This document shows, piece after piece, positions 42,583 through 55,166 of a DNA stretch of 64,000 bases. The notes beneath the pieces are model-generated. The model had not been told where the DNA came from. It did no database searches and saw only the letters and a list, made by a program, of their open reading frames with translations. The first letter of the stretch is position 1; each line of letters starts with the position of its first letter. The stretch comes from Trichopria drosophilae (Eukaryota > Arthropoda > Insecta > Hymenoptera > Diapriidae). Location of the stretch: the NCBI GenBank assembly GCA_030407085.1, contig CM059582.1, forward strand, positions 67,778,501 through 67,842,500, written 5' to 3'. A program made the translations under genes and the position numbers.

Positions 42583-43535
42583 TTAAAATATTATGTCTCC
42601 CTTGTCGATCCAGATGTTATGCTTGTCTTCAAAGCCCAACCATTTAACAAACGCTTTAGAACCTTTATTAGGTAAAATTTTTTCAATTAGGTAAACATCC
42701 GGATTTTTAATGCGTTGCAGTTCAAATTCGTAGAATCCACCTGATATTCGGTTTCCAACATTGTCTTCCAGTAAATATGTTACTGGACTCGTTTTCTTAA
42801 CTTTTGCTATTGAAAATATTCCAGTCGTCCAATTTGGTGTATATCCCTTTTCAAATATATGTTTGAATTTACTAACACGTAATATAATTTACTTTACTAA
42901 ACTTATTGACCTACTTTAAACTTTGGGTGAATCTTTTCATTCACAGTTACATTATACACGCGTTCCAATAATTCTTTTTCATTGTCTTTATTAACATCTT
43001 GCGGCTTCATTTTAATAGTACGATGTGTCCTATTGTTATAATCATTAACCAAGTCTGGTAAGATACGGAGCCATTGATAATTACCATGAAGGCTAAACTG
43101 TGGCCACATTTTATTTTTCAAAGTACGACTAAAGCGTTCGCAAATTGATGCTTTTAGATTACTGTACGTAGAATATAAATTGATGTCATGTTTTTTCATT
43201 AAATTTGAAAATTTTGAATTATAAAATTCTTTTCCATGGTCGGTATGTAGATTCTTTGGAATTCGACCCATTTTAAATATCGATTTCATGGCAGCTGTGG
43301 CGTAATCGCCAGTCTTTCTTTTTACTGGGCGGACTCATGTATACTTAGAGAATACATCGATGACAGATAACAAGTATTTGTAACCCTTATTTTCGTCTGC
43401 ATATGGAATCATTTCTACAAGATCAGCTTGCCAAGTTTTATATAATCCGCGAATATCTACTTGCCGTCTTGTATAATTTTTTCTTGCTGGTTTATGAGGC
43501 TCCTTCACGACTTCTCCCTTCTCTTTAGAAGTCAT
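42583..43535 (-). pseudogene. Integrase of a second Polinton type, broken
   Basis: TWQADLVEMIPYADENKGYKYL holds the first catalytic Asp in part, NLHTDHGKEFYN the second and ASICERFSRTLKN the Glu. The last part (from about 42870, in a shifted frame) gives YLIEKILPNKGSKAFVKWLGF, a chromodomain-like end. Lesions: TGA at 43335-43337 (in-frame, after SKYT) and a frameshift near 42900. It is clearly different in sequence from the integrase at 14574 and is of the F54H12.3-like kind. The next genes of the same type lie beyond the P-like gene (52192-54445). Confidence 0.8.
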
Positions 43536-43574
43536 TGTTGGTAAACAGATAAGGCAACGTCTTGATTAAAACTG

Positions 43575-44254
43575 TTGGGTGGATTGTTAAATTTCCATTC
43601 CAATCATCCATTACATTACAAAATAGGAGTAGCTTTTGGATTAACCGATAGAGCATTAAGATTAGCACGCATTAAATTTAGAGAAAAAAATCTAAAATTA
43701 GTTGAACAAATATTAATTGAAAACGGATACCCCACATACATAATTAATGAATGTTTAAGGAAAAGAGTCTATAAAATATGTAACACCCTTGATACAAAAT
43801 CAAACGATAAGAAATACATCAAAACCATCAGCATTCCATATTTCAAAAATATCTCAGAGAATATAAGAATTAATTTCAGAAATAACGATATTAGAGTAGT
43901 ATTCATACCAACGAACATAAATATTAAACCGTTCAAAGACAAAACAGATAAATTACATCAAAAAGACGTCGTATACGAAATTAAATGTAACAATTGCGAT
44001 GGAGTCTATATAGGTGAAACGGGCAAACATTTAAAAAATAGAATATCCGAACATAAACATAACATTTACCTAAACGAAGACAAATACACAGGACTTACAA
44101 TACATAGAATTAATACAGGACATAACTTTGATTTTTCAAACATCATAATCCTAGCAATAGAATGAAATAAACACAAATGAAAACATATGGAAAACTTTTT
44201 TATCAAAAATAATAACAAATCAGTAAACATCCGCTTTGAAAAATCAAACTTACC
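43575..44254 (+). pseudogene. Penelope-like element 3' fragment with GIY-YIG domain
   Basis: Starts abruptly with NFHSNHPLHYKIGVAFGLTDRA, the linker that follows RT in Penelope-like elements, then a GIY-YIG endonuclease: CDGVYIGETGKHLKNRISEHK, with the Tyr, Gly and Arg in place. A TGA at 44163-44165 interrupts the frame before a short basic end. RT is absent, as in 5'-truncated copies. The left edge abuts the integrase gene at about 43560. Confidence 0.78.
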
Positions 44255-44640
44255 TGACACCACGGGGGTGACATTCCCTATACTCCCAATGCTTTCTGTA
44301 CATCTGGCTAAAGTGCCTGCTAGATGCTTCCTGATTCTCCCGCCTGTGGCGCTGGAGGTAGAAAGCCCGGCTAGCCCAACGAAGTCCGTTTACGCGGGAA
44401 ATTTTATTGGACCAATCCCGTAGAGCGCGCGCGTTTTCTCTACTTTCTCTATTTCAAATTCTAGGATTCAAATTTTTATGATATATAACTTCATGATATA
44501 TAAAGGATTCGAATTTTTATGATACACATTACATTCTTCAAGTAATGTCGCGAATTGATGAAGAATAGAGACTTGCAGTAAGTTGAATGTTAAATTTTTG
44601 TTCGATCTGTTACTGAAGTTATGTTTTTTATTATTTTATT
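44255..44640. other. Unassigned sequence upstream of the P-like gene
   Basis: No gene. A GC-rich stretch (44255-44440) gives way to AT-rich sequence with a tandem word (GATTCAAATTTTTATGATA and GATTCGAATTTTTATGATA). Terminal repeats of a P-type element were looked for and not found. Confidence 0.4.
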
Positions 44641-44682
44641 ATGGATATTAAATTTTCTATTATTGCTATTAGGTTTTTTAAA

Positions 44683-47600
44683 ATGCCACATTGTAGTGTG
44701 TACGGTTGCAAATCAGGATATGCGAGTAATCCTGAACAAGTTTCTGTTTTCCGTGCACCCCAAACTAAAACTTTAAGAACGCAATGGGATGCTGTTGTTC
44801 CAAGAATGAAAGATGGGAAAAGAAAAAATTATTATGTTTGTGAAAAACATTTCAAACATAATCAAATTATAAGAAAACGTGAAATTCGTGATGTTAGTGG
44901 ATGTGTAATACTTGGATTTGTAAGTTTATTAAAATTCCAATTCGATGATAATTTATTAGCCGTAACAATTAAAAATATTATGATTTAGAGTTCATATAAA
45001 ATTCCACGCCTGGAAGTTAACAGTGTTCCATCAATTTTTAATACAATAACGCAAACGCAAACAAACAATAAACGTGACACAATACTGGCTACTAATACTG
45101 ATGCTGAAGTGAATGACATACCGAATACTGCTAGTGACGCATTAGAAACTATCAGTACTGATACTGAAATGCCCGAAATGACGAATACTGGTAGTATAGT
45201 TTATGGTGTAAGTATCAAAATAGTAACGTTAAACAAAAATATTAAAATTGATTAAATTGTGAGCGAAATAAAATCCAAACTTTCTGCATAACACCCTGCA
45301 AATACGAAGATGAGAACAGAATTATAGAGTATTTGGGTGGGAAAAGTAAATTTGAGATGCAAATAATGACCCAGTTAACAGATGAAGAATTAAAATAGAT
45401 TTATTTGCTAATGTTGATGACTTATGCCTTAGAGTGCATGGGTGGATAAAGCGAAAAAATGAGAAAACTTTGCTCCAAGTTTTCAACTTCAAAAGTGAAC
45501 TTTCTCACAGTTTATTTTGTATAAAATATTTGTCAATATTATGGCTACCAAAGGAGTCAGTTCGATACAATTCTTTTGCTAGGAAATATTAAAAAAATAA
45601 GCTTGAATTCTGTCAGGTTAGGGACCTTTCATTTCATATTCGCTTCCTTTCATAAATGTCAATGGTTATTTTTAAATATTTCTTAGTAACAGAATTGCTC
45701 CAAACTCGTTCATCTGATAGCAATAATAATGACGAATATTTCCCTCAAAATAAATTACGACAAAATTTGTTAGCAATACCTTGAACTCGAAGCAAAGATT
45801 TTCTTGGTTTTTCTCTTTGCCACCCATGCTCGAAGGCCCTTAAAAGCTTTCTAAAGGCAGCATGCGACATGGTTAGAAGGTCACAATACATGTTTTTAAG
45901 CATTCTTTCTAGTATGTTTAATCTATCAAACTATAATATGCACTGTTTGAATAAAATGAAATTGTTTTCTTTTGAAATTTTCAATTGAACAGAATCAATA
46001 TGAAATGTCCTGTTTGTCTGATCATACTTACGTATCAGCTCATACTTCAAATGCAGAAGAAATTCAACAAATACAAGAAACTTCTGAAGAAGTTATCGAG
46101 AATCCAAATATTATAAGTGAAGTTCATGATGTAATTAACGATTTTCAAGTAACTAATCCGTATTATTACTTAATTATAGCTATTAATAACCCCTACAGTA
46201 GAAGAAAGCATTTCTTACGATTCTTATATAAATGAAAGTTGTACATTACAACTGTAATAATGCTCACTGTTACCAAATCCGTAATTTTTAACATTGCAAG
46301 ATATATTCTTATAACGTTTAAAAAAATGTTGATTTTGACAGCAGTGGTTATAATATTAAAATTATTTTTCTTTAATATTGTACACTATATTTTAAACATT
46401 TTTCTGCAGTTGTAAAAATTTAACTTTCAATATACCTAAATAGCATGAAAATTGAACCTTAAAATTTCTTTTCGAGCCTATATATATTTGAAACATGAAT
46501 ACATAATAGTTGTAGGAGAATATATTTGCATATTTCTTTCCCATTTCAATAGCCATAAATACTTATATATATTAAGATATTTTTGTTTTACTATTCAGTA
46601 TTTCTCCTCATTAATCGTTTATTAAATTTTTTACATTTGTATTCTAAAGCAAGAAAATACACTTGCAAAACTAGAATCACAAATTGCAGAAATTCATCTT
46701 CCGCCATTCTGGAGCAAGACATTTGACAAAAGTAGTAAAACGTTATATCTTTATTTGGCAAAATCGTGTGAAGTAAAAGGCGAATACAGTATGTGGATAA
46801 TCAAAGAAGTCATTGTTAAAAGTGATATGTGCGTGACAATCAAGGTGGTCAGCTGTTCCATTGAATTAAACAAATTATACACATTTGGGATAATGGATCC
46901 GCATATTAAAAGCTTAAAACATCTTGAAGAAGTCGTATGCATTGTAGACCGTGCCAATGTCTGCTTAGGTTGTAAGATGGATAACACATTAGGTACATTA
47001 TACTCTGCAGCTGCTTGCAAGGACAAATTAAGTACTACGAGACATTCAAAATGTGAACTTTTGCTACCAATAAATAGAAAAGTTTGTGATTTTTGTAAAA
47101 AATTAAAGAGATCACTAAATAAAACCAAACGACTAGCTCTCAAAAGAGGTAAAGGAATAAGGCAAAGAATAGTATTGACTCCGAGCACAAAAAACTCCAT
47201 TAACTCACTAAGAAAGAAGGTACAATCGGCTTCAAAGACAAAAAGACGTGCTGTAGAAGGTTTAAAAAAATGGAAAGTCGAATTTGATAAAAAGAGTGCT
47301 GAATTGCAGACAATTTCAGATACAAAAATTGAAGAATTGCTAAACGGTAATCCTCGAATGTCCTCGAATGAAAAAGAAGTCGTTAGACAGATTTTTGCAA
47401 CATCGAAATGTAAAGCAGCTCAAGGTGTGCGATATTCCGAAGAATGGATGATAATAGCAATGTTGCTCCACATGCGTTCGCCAGCCACATATCGGTTTCT
47501 TCGCAGTTGCAAGATTCTTCCGGTTCCACATGTGCGGACGATAAGAAGGTAAGTCTTGAATAATTTCTTAAATTAATATACAAACTATTCACATATAAAT

Positions 47601-50600
47601 AATAAGTTAATTTACCAGCCTTGCATACCCTATCGAAAGAATCGACGTAGGAAATGACGTCGAAAATGGCGTCAGAATCGACGTCGTATATTCGACATCA
47701 TTTCTGGTTCTATATTAATTTTTTATATTTTTATTTATGACGTCGTTTTGGCTATTATCTTTGGATGAATACAATTAATTTTTTTGAATGTTTTGTTTCT
47801 CGTGTATACAGTAATCAAATTTATTACAATTATTAATCTATTAATGTTAAAATATTTTTTTTAATGTTAATGATAAAATTGGCAATGTTAAGAGCTATAA
47901 AAATTACAGCAGTTAATATTGCTAATTATATATCACATGATTAACAGTAGCAGTATTAAAATACCACTCTTAGTCACCGTGTGTACTTTACTTTATATCG
48001 TCAGATTTTTGTATATATATCTCTTCTTTTATCATTTGTTCATTTGATCCTTATCATTTGTTATTACTATAGTACTAAGAATGCATTTAAATTCAACATG
48101 TACTATTACTGTATGTTTGAACATTTTATGCCCATTGGCTAAATTTCTAAATAATTAAACAAGCAATCAAATAAATAAATGAACAAATAAATAAATACTT
48201 TATGAATACATGAAATTACATTAAATAGGTACCTGTCAATAATTCACACCAAATGCGGCTTCGATCCCAAGTTTTTTGAGCTTTTTAAAATATTTTTGGA
48301 AAAAAAATCCGCTTTATTTAAACACGGGGCAATACTCATTGATGAAATATCATTAAGGGAAAGTATAAGCGTTGATTCAAGAAATTTAACATATGCAGGT
48401 CTTGAGAATTTTGGCAGTGATGGACCTCAAGCAACTGACATAAGTGAAACGGCGAATCATGCTTTAGTTTTTATGTATCAGCCATTCGCAGACACCTACG
48501 CACAACCATTTGCGGTGTTTGCTTCAAGAGGTCCGGTCTCGGGTGATGTGTTGGCAAAATTAATTGTAAAGAGTATTGTTTTACTAGAAAACATTGAAGC
48601 GAAAGTTCATGCAGTGATCGCAGATGGTGCATCGACTAATCGAAAATTCTGGACAATTTTGGGAATATCAGGTGAACTAAAAAATTGTAAATGCTTCTTC
48701 ACACATCCGACTGATGAGAAAAGAAAAGTGTACATGCTATCAGACATTCCACATCTTATCAAGACGATAAGAAACAGATTGTTTAATAAAGGAGTTTTGC
48801 AAGTAATATATTAATATTCAATTATAGATACTGATAGCAGTACTAATTAAAGATAAATAGATTAAATCATTTCAATTAATTGCATCACAGATGGATCCAG
48901 ATGCAGGAGTAATCAACTGGAATTATTTTAAAATTCTGTTGAAACAAGATCAGATATTGCCAGGCCAGTTAAAAGTGTGTCCAAAACTAACTAGCAGCCA
49001 TATTGATCTTACAAATTTATCAAAAATGCGAGTGCGGCTGGCTGTCCAAGTAAGGAATAGCATACTTGTTATGGTATAATGTTAACAGCAATGTGGAATT
49101 AAATACTGCTATAACATTAAATAAATAACATAAAAAAACAAATTAATTCAATAATATCGTTTCAAGATTTTTAGCAGATCCGTAGCTAGTGGATTAAGGC
49201 TTTACCGAGAATATGTGCGTGAACTCGAACATTGCGAAGAAACTGCTGCTTTTTGTGAGTGGATTAATTCAATGTTTGATGCTTTGAATCTTAAAGCACC
49301 CAAAAGAGGATTGACACCAGACAGCTCAGAGTTTAAGGTGCTTGAATAACATATACAAATTTTATAGTACAGAAATATAACGAAATTAGCCCATTTTCCA
49401 TTTATTACAGATTTTGCAAACATCCCTGGATACCCTAAATATGTGGGAAGAAAAAGTTAATGAAGGAAAGCTTTCTGTTAATTTGTTTTTAACAAAACAA
49501 ACTGCTCATGGTTTACGAGTAACACTAATATCAATGATGATGTTAACTTGCACCTTAATCGACAATTTTGGTTTCGAAGAACTGCATTCGGGAAGAGTCA
49601 ATCAAGATGCACTTGAGGTTTATTAAACTATATATAGATAGACGATTAGGAAATTTAAAATCAGTTCAAAATATTACAGATTATTAAATGTTAGGAGAGG
49701 AGGTGAGTATTCTTAAAAATGATCAATGTGACAGTGTATACTGTATAGTGTTAGGAACAGAAGTAAGTATTATTTGGATATTATAAAAATTTTTGGAGAT
49801 GTGGTGTGCATGCTGGCATGTTTTTCCCTTTATTGCATCATGTTCGTAATCAATTTAAATTTCTTTTTTTTATTCCACAGCGATTTTTTGGATCCATCAG
49901 GCAAGTTGGAGGTACAAACGACCATCCTGCAACCCCAACTTTTTTACAGATTTATAGAATCCTGTCGGTGTTTAATGTTGTGAAACCTCCAGCATCAGGA
50001 AACTGTTCAATCTTTGAAAATGATGTTGAACCAATATCACTGAGAGATATTAAATCAATTTTTGAAACGACAGATGAGCAAAAGGAAACACCACTTTTAA
50101 CCAACTTGCAAGAAAAAATAAATGCGATTGTGCAATGCGATGATTGGGATTTGCAACCTTATGTTCTAGAACATGATTATTCTTTGCCTGGTGTATCTGA
50201 TTGTGCTACGTATCAACTAACTGCCCATATTGCATTCAGGTTTGCAAATCACACAAAATGTAATGTATGCAAAAAGGCACTTATTCCTGAAGAACCGAAA
50301 CACTGCGTTAATGTAGCTGTGTTTACAAATGCAAAACTAGGTACATCATTGGGTACAATATCAGGCAATGAGCAAAAAATGAGAACTTTCAGGTACCCAA
50401 ATGTTGTATTTTATAGTTTGATACAATGGCTCGAAAATTTATTTACAAAACATTGTAAATCCCTTAATGTCTATGAAGATATATTGTCTGAAGCCATCAA
50501 CTGTCAATTTCTCAGTTTTCCCTGTAAAGAACATGCACCTGATATATTGCCGAGTATTATTCACTACTACGTTCAAAAAAAAATGCTTCAGTTTTGTAAT

Positions 50601-50669
50601 GATGTGAATAAGGAGGCAAAACAAAGTAACCGAAATAAGAAAAAAATGTCGAAACTTTGCATTACTTAA
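44683..50669 (+). CDS. P-element/THAP9-like transposase, nine inferred exons, open throughout
   Basis: Exons inferred from frame and GT/AG borders: 44683-44919, 44989-45207, 45993-46148, 46650-47548, 48229-48802, 48891-49049, 49167-49337, 49411-49617, 49881-50669. Phases agree at every junction and no stop occurs, giving about 1136 residues. Exon 1 is a THAP domain (MPHCSVYGC, then YYVCEKHF), completed by YKIPRLEV in exon 2. Later exons match P-element transposase: an LYLYLAKSC segment, a Lys-rich coiled coil, RYSEEWMIIAMLLHMRSP, RNase H-fold core (AILIDEISLRES, VIADGASTNRKFW), SDIPHLIKTIRNR, IFSRSVASGLRLY, and RFFGSIRQVGGTNDHP near the end. It would cut DNA as a transposase, or be a host-adopted gene. 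No lesion is visible, unlike its neighbours. Confidence 0.85.
47549..48228. other. Largest late intron of the P-like gene, with inverted GACGTC-type motif
   Basis: 680 bases, AT-rich. GAAATGACGTCGA at 47651-47663 pairs with TCGACATCATTTC at 47692-47704 with one mismatch; between them is GGCGTCAGAATCGACGTCG. Confidence 0.5.
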
Positions 50670-52191
50670 CTTTTATTATAATTTGTAAATAAAAAATAAA
50701 TAATATTTTTAAATCAGAAATATAGTTTACTTGTCAAAATAGTATTGTTGTTCATTAATGAAAAACTATCACTGAAGGGTCCTTGACTGAACAAAAAAGC
50801 AAACAAATTTTGCACCGATTTTTAAAAGTTAATAATCATTATCCATGTAGTTTATTTAACGAAACTATTTCTTATTTTATTGGATACCAAATAAGTCATT
50901 GTGAATAAATTATGTTGGTTGGACAGGAATTGAGGGGGATCTGTGCTATTTTAGGAAATGATTTCTTGAAAACTTTCATCCCTGTTTGCAAAATTTGAGT
51001 ATAAATACGTACCTGTTTCATTATCCAGTTACGAAGCATTGCTCATAACTAGGCATATTTTATAAAAAAAAATTGAATAAAGCATTCTTCAAGAGCAAAT
51101 CTGCCATCCAAAGTAAACAGTCCACAAGCCACATTATAATTTTATAATTCATCTATAAACAGTTTTAAACCAGTTGATTAAAAATTTTAAAACAAAATTA
51201 CCTAATTAAAGTTCTTAAAACAAAATAGTTATCTTTGATTTTCATGGTTTACGTGTAATATGGCATAGTCTGTTATTTGTACAGCAGAAATTCTCTCAAG
51301 AGAAATCCTCTAGTCTTATATAAGCAAATGACTTTAATTGTACATATTTTCATTTATTTACCTATTCTTCCACCGTGAACACCATGTTTGCATTTTTTAT
51401 AAAAGTTGCGACGTACGTATGTATACATATATGTACGCATGGTCACGACATCACGTGACGATGTCAGGTGATCGGGCTCCAGTGGCACGTGACCGGCTAC
51501 CTTAAGGCGGACAACTTTACACAGGAGTGTCGCCCCCGTGCCTGACACATATACCTCTCCTTCAAGTTCAAAAATCAAAACAATAAATGTAAATAGAACG
51601 ACAACTGAATGTACGCACAATATTGTGTAATCTGAAAAACTTTTCTGTCTCCTTTTACACAACATACGATTAACAGTACGTGAATATTCACAAAAAATTC
51701 TTTTTTTTTTCCTCTTAAAATTATAGTGATATTTTTTGTTTCTTCTCTTTAATTTTTTTCTGCTTACTGAGCGAAAACTAAAAAAAGATAATTTTTTTTA
51801 CAGTGTCAAATTTCCATAATTCAAAACGGACTCATACAAAAACAATAGCATAAATCCTACAGGTAAGCAGAAACAAATTCACTTACATAAAACCCAAGTT
51901 CAAAATTCAAATAAAACCGAAAATAAAAGATTATGAAAAGTTTTTCAAAAATATTTATTTTTTTTTTATTGTAATTTATATTATTTTGTATTTTTTGTAT
52001 AGAAATATATACTATTCTGAAGCGGGTCAAAATAAATGACCGAAACGTTAATTGTCTAATTTATTAACACCAATTAAATCTGACATAAAATACAAGAAAA
52101 TTCAAGAACATTTCACTTACGAAAGAGTCAGAAAAGAAAGAAAGAATTATTTAGTTGCAGATAGTTTATTTAATCACATTTTTCAGACCAA
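50670..52191. other. Non-coding stretch downstream of the P-like gene
   Basis: Mostly AT-rich. A short GC-richer island at 51405-51550 on the minus strand leads through TTATAAAAA to an ATG at 51385 and MVFTVEE before a stop; this could be the stub of another element gene. Nothing else is supported. Confidence 0.45.
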
Positions 52192-52833
52192 CTAATGAAT
52201 TCTTGCGAAAATAATATCAGTTATTTCATTAATCTTCTTTGTGGCTTCACTGTTTTTATTGACATTTTGTTCTAGGAGAAAAATTAATTTCTCAGCATCA
52301 TGAGCTACAGTACTATACTCCCTTATGTAATAGGTATGTTTTTTCAAGTTTCCTTCTATATTAGCAATATCTACCGCAAGACTATCAATCAAACCATTAT
52401 TTTTATTTAAATCGTCTTTATTTTTCGTTACTTCCCGCTCTAAGACAGTGATATTATTCGTAAGATTGCTAAGAGTGTAATTATTTTTATTTAAATTACT
52501 GGTATGTTTAGTTATTTCCTGATGTAATTTTATAGTATAATTTCCGATATCTGAAGATATAATCCGCCTCTTTTCTATTTCATTGTAATTTTTATTTATA
52601 TCTTGATGCATTTTATTTATACTTTTTTCAAAATATTCAGTCTTCTCATTATTTTTAATTACACCTTTACACAGTTCATCTATTTGCTGTTTAATATCGC
52701 GAATAGATGCGTGGAACATTCTCAAAGTAATGGCATCATCTGTCGGAATTTCGATATTACATAACTTTCTTTTCTTAAAATCATAAGAACTATCTGTAGC
52801 AATTTCGACACTTTGAAATACTTCCGTGCTCAT
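52192..52833 (-). CDS. Coiled-coil protein of the second Polinton type, fibre-like
   Basis: 213-residue open frame from MSTEVFQSVEIA to the stop at 52192. After a short basic start (FKKRKLC) almost the whole protein is a heptad-like coiled coil with repeated NK-N motifs (KNNEKTEY, LNKNNYTLSNL, VTKNKDDLNKNN). No catalytic motif. In this position, downstream of the genes at 52893 and 53852, a structural or fibre-type protein is reasonable, but this is inference. No lesion is visible. Confidence 0.5.
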   Translation of the reverse strand: MSTEVFQSVEIATDSSYDFKKRKLCNIEIPTDDAITLRMFHASIRDIKQQIDELCKGVIKNNEKTEYFEKSINKMHQDINKNYNEIEKRRIISSDIGNYTIKLHQEITKHTSNLNKNNYTLSNLTNNITVLEREVTKNKDDLNKNNGLIDSLAVDIANIEGNLKKHTYYIREYSTVAHDAEKLIFLLEQNVNKNSEATKKINEITDIIFARIH

Positions 52834-52892
52834 TGAGACGAACGTCCAAATACATCGATTCTCATTATGATACTGATGTAATTATCACGCAA

Positions 52893-53726
52893 CTAATAGA
52901 TTATATTAGCTTTGCGCAACTCTTCAATAATCGATAAAATTTCATTCGAAAGACTTCAATTACCAGCAGCTTGCGATGCTATTAGAAGGTTCAAACGATG
53001 GACAAGTTCATTTGGATCATCCCAATGCACGTAGTCAATTTTGTGGTTTTGTTCAACAATCATGTATTCAGACAAATTACCACCCTTTTTCGGAACATCT
53101 TTCAACATTTCCTTGATATAGTTTCGATACTTATGGGAAGCATTATTCCGAATAGGTTTTTCCTGATTTTAATCTTTCCTATGTGCATTAGTTAAGGTGA
53201 GTATACTTTTGTAATTGTTTAAATCAGACTGTTGGATTATAGCTATATCAGCTTTTTTCTTGAATAATAACTCTAGCAAAACTTCAGTAATAGCAAATTT
53301 ATTCTCCTTAACAATAACATTTTTATTCCTAAATTCTATTGCCGAATCACCGATTCTTGTAGTACCACCTTCTATGCGAACACCATAAATTGTATCAATG
53401 ATATCACTTTTCTCATGAATATTTCTCACCAGTAAAGTTAGAAACTTATTTGATAACCTTTCTTCAGTATGATATGTTGGTGTTTTAATATCACTGCTAA
53501 ATGTCTGCTCTAAAGGGGTATTATATCCATCAAGCATATCATCATCATCATCAAAATCGTTAACATCATTAATTTCTATGCTATCTATTACTTTATCCTG
53601 TACGCTTATATCATCAATCGCATTTTTGTTGATTGATATTGTTGTAGCGTCTGCTATTTTTTCCAATGGACTTATCACAGGTTTGAGCATTTCACTTATC
53701 GCAAGGTCATGCGTTTCTTTACCCAT
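52893..53726 (-). pseudogene. DUF8207-like protein of the second Polinton type, two stops
   Basis: The frame from 53726 gives a hydrophilic start (PVISPLEKIADAT, an acidic NDFDDDDDM run), then a conserved-looking DTIYGVRIEGGTTRIGDSAIEF and EVLLELLFKKKADI, ending TNAHRKD before a TAA at 53169-53171. The same frame continues with KYRNYIKEML, a YVHWDDPNELVHRL segment and IIEELRKANII, with another stop (TGA) near 52950, ending at 52893. The TYGVR...IGDS and DDPNELV...IIEELR motifs are those of a family common in insect Polinton-like elements that I recall as DUF8207. Function unknown. Confidence 0.65.
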
Positions 53727-53851
53727 TTTTAATAATCGATGTTTTCGGCGAATAGATTCGTTACATCAATTTTGGTTTGCTCTTAAAATTATTTATGCTT
53801 ATAAAACAATTAAAACCTTTTCGATACCTTCCCTCTTATAATTCACTATCT

Positions 53852-54445
53852 TTATCGATTACAATAAATCCATGCTTTTTTGTCCATCATTGTGTATATA
53901 TCTTTAAAAGTGTTGTATGGCATATTTGTATTTACATGATCATTATACACGTGCTTAAGATTCATTTCATCCAGACTAAAGAGAATCAAAAAGTTTACGT
54001 TATCTAGAGTAAGATGCTTGGGAACACGACCGTACGTTTGACTGAGATAAAAGCAATCAACCTTATTATGTCTACCCATAAAAAAGAAGGATCTAATGTT
54101 ATCTTGCTTCTCGCATGCAACATTATCAAATATAATAATAGAGTTTGGCCTGGCCTCGGCGGGTGGTACTACCTGTTCATTATCGTGAAAAGGAAAGTAT
54201 CCTATACCCTCCGCAGAGTCAAGTAAGTTTTGTAAAAATTGATATTTCGGTTGATTTAACGATTTCGAATATACATATATATTTTCAAACTTTAATCCAT
54301 TCTGATCTTTGATTAGACTGAGTAGTGTATTTGTTTTTCCGCAATTAGACGGGCCACAGAAAAGTGCACGTATACTATTTAGTAGCAACTCCCCATGTCG
54401 TTTATGATTAGTTGATTCAATCAAAAAAATTTTAAAATGAAGCAC
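53852..54445 (-). CDS. Packaging ATPase of the second Polinton type
   Basis: 197-residue frame with a Walker A motif FCGPSNCGKTN, a Walker B-like SIIIFDNVAC and a MGRHNKVDCFYLSQTYG sensor region, as in A32-like packaging ATPases. N-terminal sequence beyond 54445 (NTPENPFRASF) continues in frame but is cut by a TAA, so the 5' end may be damaged. It differs strongly from the ATPase at 17217-17907. It follows the DUF8207-like gene in the same orientation. Confidence 0.72.
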   Translation of the reverse strand: MLHFKIFLIESTNHKRHGELLLNSIRALFCGPSNCGKTNTLLSLIKDQNGLKFENIYVYSKSLNQPKYQFLQNLLDSAEGIGYFPFHDNEQVVPPAEARPNSIIIFDNVACEKQDNIRSFFFMGRHNKVDCFYLSQTYGRVPKHLTLDNVNFLILFSLDEMNLKHVYNDHVNTNMPYNTFKDIYTMMDKKAWIYCNR

Positions 54446-55166
54446 GAAATGGATTCTCTGGCGTATTATTTACAGTGGTGACAGAATGCTGCAACCATTT
54501 GTCGTTTACTTTGCGTTTCCAAGATATTTGCAATCGACAGTTGCTTGATTTTGCATTTACATTAGTATATGTACATTTAATGTAATTTATATACATAGAA
54601 TGAGACTCGCACTGGCACTCAAATCACTTCCGCCGCTGAGTTCACCAAGTACAGAAAATCATAATGTATGGGAAAGTATAATTTTTATACTTTCACATTA
54701 GACATCTTATTATTAATTATATTTTTTCGAGAAAATGATTCCCTATTATGTTACAAAATTTAATTATAATATAAAACTTAAAAAATGTTCATATCACAAG
54801 CTGCCATCAAATGCAGTGATGTATATAAAATATTACTGCTTCTTTCCAACATTCATTAATAATTATCATTATTTTTTAAGAAAAATTCAGTTTTAGCATT
54901 TTATCGTTACAAATGGTTTACTGAACAGTAGATTTAGGAAATGAAACTGAGGGGACTGTCCTCATTGTCGTCTTAATTAAGTATTATTAATTTTCTGGTC
55001 TCTATGGATATCTTAAGAGGCATGATTTATAAACAATGAAAAAAGTATTTTACTTGCATTCATGAGTACAATAATGATTGTGAGTACTCATGATTTATGA
55101 TTTATATAAAAATATACAAATTTGATTATTTTAATCACACGATTTCTTTTCTTTATTTTATTGTAG
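54446..55166. other. AT-rich spacer with small hairpins
   Basis: Two perfect short inverted repeats: GAAAGTATAA / TTATACTTTC at 54672-54694 and CATGAGTAC / GTACTCATG near 55061-55092. No gene. Confidence 0.45.

Noticed and set aside
44255..51000. Terminal inverted repeats and 8-bp duplication of a P element around the P-like gene
   Set aside because: No matching inverted pair could be found by eye on the two flanks, so the gene is reported without element limits.
51354..51665. 103-codon minus-strand open frame
   Set aside because: No domain; its end covers a promoter-like patch and a seven-residue start that may belong to another element. Evidence too thin for a gene call.
10498..54445. Use of a variant genetic code or programmed stop read-through in the Polinton genes
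   Set aside because: All three stop codons occur at unrelated positions and frameshifts are also common; ordinary pseudogene decay explains it.
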